Origin: Leminorella grimontii ATCC 33999 = DSM 5078
GTDB lineage: Bacteria > Pseudomonadota > Gammaproteobacteria > Enterobacterales > Enterobacteriaceae
DNA length: 64,000 nucleotides
Assembly (NCBI RefSeq): GCF_000439085.1
Contig: NZ_AUUA01000003.1
Location: forward strand, 372,001-436,000
Reading direction: 5' to 3'
Positions 58,809 through 64,000 of the stretch are shown here, piece by piece. How positions within the stretch are numbered: position 1 is the first letter of the stretch; each line of letters begins with the position of its first letter. The notes beneath the pieces were generated by a model. That model made no database searches, had not been told where the DNA came from, and worked only from the letters and a program-made list of their open reading frames with translations. The position numbers and the translations under genes are program-made.

Positions 58809-59191
58809 GAGGCATCCCTCCTAAAACGGCAGGCGCCTACCAGCAGCAGCGCCCAGCCGATGAGAAAACAAAAACCGCCCAGCGGCGTCACGTAGGGCCA
58901 GATTTTTGTCGTGGTCAACGCCAGCCAATAGAGGCTACCGCTAAATAAAACGATGCCGAGCGCCATAAACGCCGCGCTGCGATAGAGCCATACGCACTCT
59001 TTTATCCCTTGCGCTATCCCCAAAGCTAAAATCGCCAGCGTGTGGATAGCCTGATATTCAAGGCCGGTCTTAAGCCAGGCCATCTGCTTGACGTCCAGGA
59101 TCTTACTCAGGCCGTGTGCGCCAAACGCTCCCAGAGAAACAAAAATAAAACCGCTGACGGCGGCAAAAATCAGAATCCAGCGCCCTTTCAT
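58805..59191 (-). CDS. ygdD: DUF423 inner membrane protein YgdD
   Basis: 128 aa from the ATG at 59191 (E. coli YgdD 131); an in-frame start at 59248 is rejected because its 19 extra residues lack homology. Four hydrophobic helices; [20 protein letters not shown] and [18 protein letters not shown] are family hallmarks. Function unknown. Between gcvA and rlmM as in E. coli. Confidence 0.93.
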   Translation of the reverse strand: MKGRWILIFAAVSGFIFVSLGAFGAHGLSKILDVKQMAWLKTGLEYQAIHTLAILALGIAQGIKECVWLYRSAAFMALGIVLFSGSLYWLALTTTKIWPYVTPLGGFCFLIGWALLLVGACRFRRDAS

Positions 59192-59287
59192 AAGCCTGTG
59201 CCCTTCTTGATAAAAAATTCGTGAGATTCTACCGATAAACGGCAGCATAAATCACCCTATTGCGCCAAATTTAGCAGGTTGGCAGGT

Positions 59288-60202
59288 TTATTCGGCGTAG
59301 CTTAGATGGACGCTTTTCTGCTCGTCGGCGGCTACCGCCAGGATCCACTCTCGAAAAGACGCGATCTTTCCCAAATCAACCTGGCTTTCATGGCATACCA
59401 AATAAAACGCGTTCTTACTGGCCAGCACCTGATTAAACGGGCAAACCAAGCGACCGGATTCAATTTCCGCCTGCGCCAGCATGTTGTTGACCAGCGCAAC
59501 GCCCTGCCCGTGCACGGCGGCCTGCACCACCATCGCCGTATGGCTGAAAATCGGCCCTTGCTGAACATTGATGTTTGATATGCCAAGCTGGCGAATATAA
59601 GCCTGCCAGTCGCGCCTTGAGGCGTCGTGCAGCAGCGTATGGTGAACCAGCATATCGGGCGACGTCAGCCGGTTTTCTCCCATCATCAGCGAAGGCGCGC
59701 AAACCGGGATAAGGTATTCCGCATACAGCGGCTCAACGTGCAGGCCGCTCCAGTTCCCTCGGCCGTAAAAAATGGCGACGTCCACATCGTCAGACATTTT
59801 CCACTCGTCGCGATCGACGGCCTGAACCCGCACGTCGATCCCCGGATAGCGGCTGTGAAAACCGTTCAGGCGGGGCACCAGCCACTGAATGGCGAAGCTG
59901 GTCGGCAGGCTCACTGTCAACGCGCCTTTCGCGCTGCGCGCCTGCAGTTTTCGGGTCGCGTCGTTTAGCGCCGCAAAAATTTCTTTTATATCTAAATAGT
60001 AACTTTGCCCGGCTTCCGTCAGCAAAAGCGAGCGGTTGCGGCGGCGAAAAAGTTTCAGTCCGAGAAAGTCTTCCAGCGACTTTATTTGGTGGCTAACCGC
60101 GGCCTGAGTAACAAAGAGCTCCTCTGCAGCCTTAGTAAAGCTTAGGTTTCTTGCCGCAGAGTCGAACACGCGCAGCGCGTTAAGAGGTGGTAATCGTTTC
60201 AT
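59288..60202 (-). CDS. gcvA: LysR-type glycine cleavage regulator GcvA
   Basis: 304 aa from the ATG at 60202 (MKRLPPLNALRVFDSAARN). The helix-turn-helix FTKAAEELFVTQAAVSHQIK lies at about residues 20-40, with a LysR effector domain after. It activates gcvTHP with glycine and represses with GcvR. It is divergent from gcvB, which it activates in E. coli. No good ribosome site is seen before the chosen ATG. Confidence 0.96.
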   Translation of the reverse strand: MKRLPPLNALRVFDSAARNLSFTKAAEELFVTQAAVSHQIKSLEDFLGLKLFRRRNRSLLLTEAGQSYYLDIKEIFAALNDATRKLQARSAKGALTVSLPTSFAIQWLVPRLNGFHSRYPGIDVRVQAVDRDEWKMSDDVDVAIFYGRGNWSGLHVEPLYAEYLIPVCAPSLMMGENRLTSPDMLVHHTLLHDASRRDWQAYIRQLGISNINVQQGPIFSHTAMVVQAAVHGQGVALVNNMLAQAEIESGRLVCPFNQVLASKNAFYLVCHESQVDLGKIASFREWILAVAADEQKSVHLSYAE

Positions 60203-60342
60203 AGTATCAGCGTTGTTTTTCGCCCCCGATCCGCGCAATCGGAAGAGGGGCTTCACCCGGCGGTATATACATTAGTTTTTCTAATGCGATGCATTATAAA
60301 TTGTCCGTTGTAGATGCGCCAGCAAATACCTATAGTGTGCCC

Positions 60343-60547
60343 ACTTCCTGAGCCGGAACGAAAGTGCGTTTTTAAGCGAAAGCGCATTTTGGCTTTGTGG
60401 TTGTGATGTTGTGTTTGCTAATTTGCCTGGCGAGTGTCGGGCGCGGTCGTTAGCTTCCTATCTCATAGGATTAACGATTATTTCTGAACATTTACCCTAT
60501 TTGTCACATAGTGTTTATGTAGCACCGCCAAGGCGGTGCTTTTTTTT
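60343..60547 (+). ncRNA. gcvB: GcvB small RNA
   Basis: 205 nt, divergent from gcvA. The 5' end ACTTCCTGAGCCGGAACGAA equals E. coli GcvB. The GU-rich R1 seed (60399-60418) is conserved, as is ACATTTACCCTATTTGTC of the R2/R3 part. The final hairpin AGCACCGCC-AA-GGCGGTGCT is followed by T8. The -10 is TATAGT at 60331-60336. It represses many amino acid and peptide transport mRNAs with Hfq. Confidence 0.96.
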
Positions 60548-60598
60548 GCCTTTTTATCCAAACGCCCTACGCCGCGATGGCGCAAGGCGTGAAGCGGA

Positions 60599-60823
60599 TC
60601 AGTACGGCTTTTTCACGTACTCTTTGACTTCGCTTTGGGGAACCTGCTTTTCGCCGTCGAATCGAGTTTCGTAAGTTACCATCCCCGTGCTTTCGTCTAA
60701 AGAAGGCTTGCCGACGGTGATCACTTTAGTGCCGTCCTGCATCGTCAGCTCATAGTGGCTGGAACAACCGGCAACGCCCAACAGCATCAACAGGGCGGCG
60801 CAGGAAAAAACAAAACGCTTCAT
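60599..60823 (-). CDS. ygdI: YgdI/YgdR-family lipoprotein
   Basis: 74 aa from the ATG at 60823, with AAAGGAAGAG upstream; an in-frame start at 60868 is rejected. Lipobox LLGVAGC gives a lipidated Cys near residue 20. The mature DUF903 domain (YELTMQDGTKVITVGKP, MVTYETRFDGEKQ) is an SH3-like small fold. Located between gcvB and csdA as E. coli ygdI is. Function unknown. Confidence 0.92.
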   Translation of the reverse strand: MKRFVFSCAALLMLLGVAGCSSHYELTMQDGTKVITVGKPSLDESTGMVTYETRFDGEKQVPQSEVKEYVKKPY

Positions 60824-61079
60824 AAACTCTTCCTTTCGGTTAAACGGGTCGTAGGCCGCTAGGGCCAACTGTCTTCTTAATTATATACGCGGTATATCTT
60901 TTTTGTCCGAGCCTCATCATTGTACACGCAGGCAAGACACTGCCTAACTATCTTCTGAAAAACGCCCAACTGCAAACAAATTAGGTAGCAATGTGTGCTG
61001 CGCTCTTCCCCTTCACAGAGTACAATTCCCTCACTTTCACTTATTACGTTCTGGCCTGCGGGCATTATAGATAGACGCC

Positions 61080-62282
61080 ATGACACCGTTTGACCCCGTA
61101 CAGTTTCGCCAACAGTTTCCCGCACTGAGGGAAAACACCTGCTATCTCGACAGCGCGGCGACGGCTCTTAAGCCCGACGCCGTTATCAACGCGCAGGACG
61201 ACTACTATCGCCACAACGGCGCAACGGTGCATCGAAGCGCCCACCCTGCCGCACGTAGAGCGACAGCGCTGTATGAAGAGGCCCGCGCCCGCATGGCGGC
61301 GTTTATCGGTTCTACAAAGGCAGAGAGCATCGTTTGGACAAAGGGCGCCACCGAATCCATCAACCTGGTAGCTCAAGGCTATGCGCGTCCTCGCCTTGGC
61401 GCCGGTGATGAAATCATCGTTACCGAGGCTGAACACCACGCTAACCTGATCCCGTGGCTAATGGTCGCGTCCCAAACCGGCGCTCGAGTGGTAAAACTGC
61501 CGCTGGACGAACGCTATCAGCCCGATCTTACGCGCCTGCCTGAACTGTTAAACCAACGCACTCGCATTTTGGCCATCAGCCAGATGTCCAACGTGACCGG
61601 CGGCTGTCCCGATTTGAAAAGGGCTATCTCTCTGGCCCACGCCAACAGTACCGTAGTGGTGGTTGACGGCGCACAGGGCGTTGTGCACGAGCGGCCCGAC
61701 GTACATTCTCTGGGCATCGACTTCTACGCGTTCTCCGCCCACAAGCTCTACGGCCCTACCGGCATCGGCGTATTGTATGGCAAAGAAGCGCTGCTGGCGG
61801 AGATGGATCCTTGGCAGGGCGGCGGGAAAATGCTGAGCCACGCCGACTTCAGCGGATTTATTCCTCAGGGCATTCCCGAAAGGTTTGAAGCCGGGACGCC
61901 TAACGTCGCCGGCGTTATCGGCACCGGCGCCGCGCTGGCCTGGCTTGCTGAGCAGAATATGGCAGAGGCCGAGCGCTATGCCGGCTCGCTTGCTCAATCG
62001 GCTTTTGCAAAACTGGCTTCTATTCCCGGCTTTATTAGCTACAGCGTGCCGGGCAGCAGCCTGCTGTCATTCAATATTGCAGGCTTCCACCATGCCGATT
62101 TGGCTACACTGTTGTCGGAACAGGGCGTCGCGGTGCGCGCCGGGCAGCACTGCGCGCAGCCGCTTTTGGACGCCATCGGCGTGAACGGTGCGGTTCGCGC
62201 GTCGTTCGCCCCCTATAACAGCCCTCAAGACGTAGAGCGCCTTTATCAGGCTCTGCGCTATGCGATTGAAATTTTGGAGTAA
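61080..62282 (+). CDS. csdA: Cysteine desulfurase CsdA
   Basis: 400 aa. PLP-binding Lys in FSAHKLYGPTG (about residue 222), the persulfide Cys in RAGQHCAQPLLD (about 356), and VTEAEHHANLIPW near the cofactor ring. It mobilises sulfur from cysteine with CsdE. The ribosome site before ATG 61080 is poor. The csdE gene starts 3 nt after its stop, an operon. Confidence 0.95.
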   Translation: MTPFDPVQFRQQFPALRENTCYLDSAATALKPDAVINAQDDYYRHNGATVHRSAHPAARRATALYEEARARMAAFIGSTKAESIVWTKGATESINLVAQGYARPRLGAGDEIIVTEAEHHANLIPWLMVASQTGARVVKLPLDERYQPDLTRLPELLNQRTRILAISQMSNVTGGCPDLKRAISLAHANSTVVVVDGAQGVVHERPDVHSLGIDFYAFSAHKLYGPTGIGVLYGKEALLAEMDPWQGGGKMLSHADFSGFIPQGIPERFEAGTPNVAGVIGTGAALAWLAEQNMAEAERYAGSLAQSAFAKLASIPGFISYSVPGSSLLSFNIAGFHHADLATLLSEQGVAVRAGQHCAQPLLDAIGVNGAVRASFAPYNSPQDVERLYQALRYAIEILE

Positions 62283-62285
62283 GTC

Positions 62286-62720
62286 ATGCCGTCATCACAC
62301 CCGTTCGGTAGCGAAATCGACGCCGAGGCGCTGCGCGCGCTGTTTGACGCCTGCTCGTCGTGGGAAGAGCGCTACCGTCAGCTTATCCTGTTAGCCAAAA
62401 AGCTGCCGCCGCTGCCCGAATCGCTAAAGCAGCAGCATCTTGAACTTAAGGGCTGTGAAAACAGGGTTTGGCTGGGCCATCGGCTCAATGAAAACGGCAT
62501 GCTGCACTTCTATGGCGACAGCGACGGGCGCATCGTGAAGGGCATTCTGGCCGTTTTACTTGTACAGATAGAGGGAAAGACGCCGCGGCAAATTCTGGCG
62601 CTGGACCTGATGCGACTGTTTCACGAGCTTGGATTATATGGCCAACTCAGCGCATCGCGTTCACAGGGGCTGGACGCGCTGGTTGGCGCCATTAAGAACG
62701 CGGCGCAGAGCTACGTTTAG
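62286..62720 (+). CDS. csdE: Sulfur acceptor protein CsdE
   Basis: 144 aa (E. coli 147). SufE-like fold with the acceptor Cys in LKGCENRVWLGH (about residue 59). It takes persulfide from CsdA and can pass it to TcdA, whose gene lies convergent next door. Confidence 0.95.
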   Translation: MPSSHPFGSEIDAEALRALFDACSSWEERYRQLILLAKKLPPLPESLKQQHLELKGCENRVWLGHRLNENGMLHFYGDSDGRIVKGILAVLLVQIEGKTPRQILALDLMRLFHELGLYGQLSASRSQGLDALVGAIKNAAQSYV

Positions 62721-62728
62721 CCGTAATT

Positions 62729-63538
62729 TTAGCCTTTTAACCGCTCTGCTTTTGCCATCATCTTCTTTAACGCATGAGAAACGGCGATAAAGCCAAACGA
62801 CGCCGTCACCATAGTCACTGCGCCAAAGCCGGAAGCGCAGTCCATACGCTTGGGCCCTTCGGCACTGGATTTAGCGGCGCAAACGCTGCCGTCCGCCTGC
62901 GGGTAGACCAGCTGTTCGGTTGAAAACACGCAGTCAATGCCGAGCTTCCCCTTGCCGTTTTTCACTACGCCAAAGTCGCTCTTAAGGCGCTCGCGCAGCT
63001 TGGCCGCCAGCGGATCCTGAATCGTCTTGGCCAAATCGGCCACCTGGATTTGCGTCGGATCGATTTGCCCGCCCGCGCCGCCGGTCGTCACCACGGGGAT
63101 CTTATAGCGCCGGCAGTAAGACAGCAGCGCCGCCTTGGGGCGCACGCTGTCGATGGCGTCAATCACGTAGTCATAGCCAGCACCCAGGTGCTCCGCAACG
63201 TTATCGACGGTAATGAAATCATCAATATAGGCTACTTTGCATTCCGGATTGATCTGACGGATCCGCTCGGCCATCACTTCCCCTTTCGGCTGACCGACCG
63301 TCGCGCTCATCGCGTGGATCTGCCGGTTGACGTTCGTTACGCACACGTCGTCCATATCAATCAGCGTAATTTGGCCAATACCGCTTCGCGCCAGCGCTTC
63401 AGCAGCCCAGGAACCTACGCCCCCGATGCCTATCACACACACGTGAGCACGAGAGAAAAGCGCCAGCGCGCTCTCGCCGTACAGGCGAGCAATTCCGCTA
63501 AAGCGTTGAAAATAGGCGTCGGAATAGGCGGTGGACAT
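62729..63538 (-). CDS. tcdA: tRNA threonylcarbamoyladenosine dehydratase TcdA
   Basis: 269 aa from the ATG at 63538 (MSTAYSDAYFQRFSG), preceded by GAGG; upstream in-frame ATGs at 63553 and 63562 lack that site. E1/MoeB-like ATP site VIGIGGVGSWAAEALARSG and DMDDVCVTNVNRQIHA. C-terminal membrane-proximal segment FGFIAVSHALKKMM. It forms cyclic t6A37 in ANN-decoding tRNAs, with CsdA/CsdE help in vivo. Confidence 0.96.
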   Translation of the reverse strand: MSTAYSDAYFQRFSGIARLYGESALALFSRAHVCVIGIGGVGSWAAEALARSGIGQITLIDMDDVCVTNVNRQIHAMSATVGQPKGEVMAERIRQINPECKVAYIDDFITVDNVAEHLGAGYDYVIDAIDSVRPKAALLSYCRRYKIPVVTTGGAGGQIDPTQIQVADLAKTIQDPLAAKLRERLKSDFGVVKNGKGKLGIDCVFSTEQLVYPQADGSVCAAKSSAEGPKRMDCASGFGAVTMVTASFGFIAVSHALKKMMAKAERLKG

Positions 63539-63567
63539 AGCAACCTCGTTCATCGATAGCAAAACCG

Positions 63568-64000
63568 TTATTTATCCGCCGGTGAGACTAATGCGCCCGC
63601 GTCCTTCGGCGAACTCAGCACCCATACCCGACCGTAGTGGTTATAGAATCCAGCCCAGTGCCCGGCCTCATCGCCAATGCCCTGATAAATATCGAAGTGG
63701 TGGCCTTTAATCGCACCGCCGACGTCCAGCGCCACCATCAGACGCATTTCATATTGCCCGGTAAACTTGCCCTGATTGTCCAACAGGGGAACTTCGGCCA
63801 GGATCGTACTTCCCGCGGGGACTAGCGTCTTGTCCGACGCAACCGAGGCCTTGGCTATCAGCGGCACGGCGCTGGCGCCCTTCACCGGCGCGGAGTGTCT
63901 TGGCTTAAAGAAAACGAAGGAAGGGTTCTGTTCTAACAGTTCGCGCACTTGCGCTTCGCTGTGCTGCTCCGTCCAGCGTTTGATGGCCTGCATCGACATC
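63568..64000 (-). CDS. mltA: Membrane-bound lytic murein transglycosylase A, C-terminal part (cut by window end)
   Basis: At least 143 residues of the C-terminus are visible; the start lies beyond the window. The MltA/3D region is clear: NPSFVFFKPR, AVPLIAKASVASDKTLVPAG, then QYEMRLMVALDVGGAIKGHH and IYQGIGDEAGHWAGFYNHYG with the catalytic-type Asp in VALDVGGAI. It cleaves peptidoglycan to anhydromuropeptides from the outer membrane. It is next to tcdA as in E. coli. Confidence 0.93.
   Translation of the reverse strand, partial: MSMQAIKRWTEQHSEAQVRELLEQNPSFVFFKPRHSAPVKGASAVPLIAKASVASDKTLVPAGSTILAEVPLLDNQGKFTGQYEMRLMVALDVGGAIKGHHFDIYQGIGDEAGHWAGFYNHYGRVWVLSSPKDAGALVSPADK

Noticed and set aside
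1..64000. tRNA, rRNA or CRISPR array
   Set aside because: No cloverleaf-like clusters with GTTCGA-type T-arms, no rRNA segments and no regularly spaced direct repeats were noticed; a tRNAscan or CRISPR finder run would settle it.

Overview
This 64 kb window is chromosomal DNA from a gammaproteobacterium of the order Enterobacterales. The protein sequences and gene order follow E. coli closely over long stretches (accA to rpsB, map-glnD-dapD-yaeH, yqcA-truC-yqcC-csrB-syd-queF-ppnN-xni-rlmM-ygdD-gcvA/gcvB-ygdI-csdA-csdE-tcdA-mltA). Several proteins are clearly diverged, and extra genes sit at synteny breaks. A lineage outside the E. coli/Salmonella core is likely; a Budviciaceae-like genus is a guess from general impression, not shown by the sequence.

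Layout. 0.2-7.0 kb: a sugar-acid catabolic operon (FGGY kinase, D-2-hydroxyacid dehydrogenase, zinc polyol-type dehydrogenase, gluconate 5-dehydrogenase-like SDR, GntP permease, KDPG aldolase) with a CRP-like site and a palindromic operator in front. 7.1-10.9 kb: ybiT, a Tai4-like immunity gene, a histidine phosphatase and yaiL. 10.9-15.7 kb: a cspA-type gene with a thermosensor-type leader, a decayed partial copy of yaiL, then an AT-rich accessory island (DUF3037-like gene, frame-disrupted HipA-like kinase gene, an unrecognised two-gene coupled unit, a symE toxin gene with a leader ORF). 16.0-18.9 kb: a FadR-type GntR regulator, hypothetical genes, and a His-rich DUF4198 secreted protein behind a near-perfect Zur box.

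18.9-38.9 kb (minus strand): accA, dnaE, rnhB, lpxB, lpxA, fabZ, lpxD, skp, bamA, rseP, cdsA, uppS, dxr, frr, pyrH, tsf, rpsB. This is the envelope, replication and translation block. A cluster of nested hairpins lies between dxr and frr. 39.0-42.0 kb: a 268-bp element with perfect 20-bp inverted ends, then a pyrB-pyrC pair of a type not usual in enterobacteria, behind an attenuator-like leader. 42.1-49.3 kb: map, a YjeM-like transporter, glnD, dapD, an SMI1/KNR4 gene and yaeH.

49.3-64.0 kb: an outer-membrane channel-like protein, then the block that in E. coli lies near 62-63 min. It includes csrB, which here has an internal tandem duplication of about 262 bp. The transcript is predicted at roughly 650 nt with about 45 GGA motifs, so it would be an enlarged CsrA sponge. 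GcvB sRNA is present opposite gcvA. The window ends inside mltA.

The most notable observations are the duplicated csrB, the two complex palindromic elements at 35.2 and 39.1 kb, the Zur-boxed His-rich DUF4198 gene, the pyrBC attenuator, the yaiL relic and the island with an unrecognised coupled gene pair.
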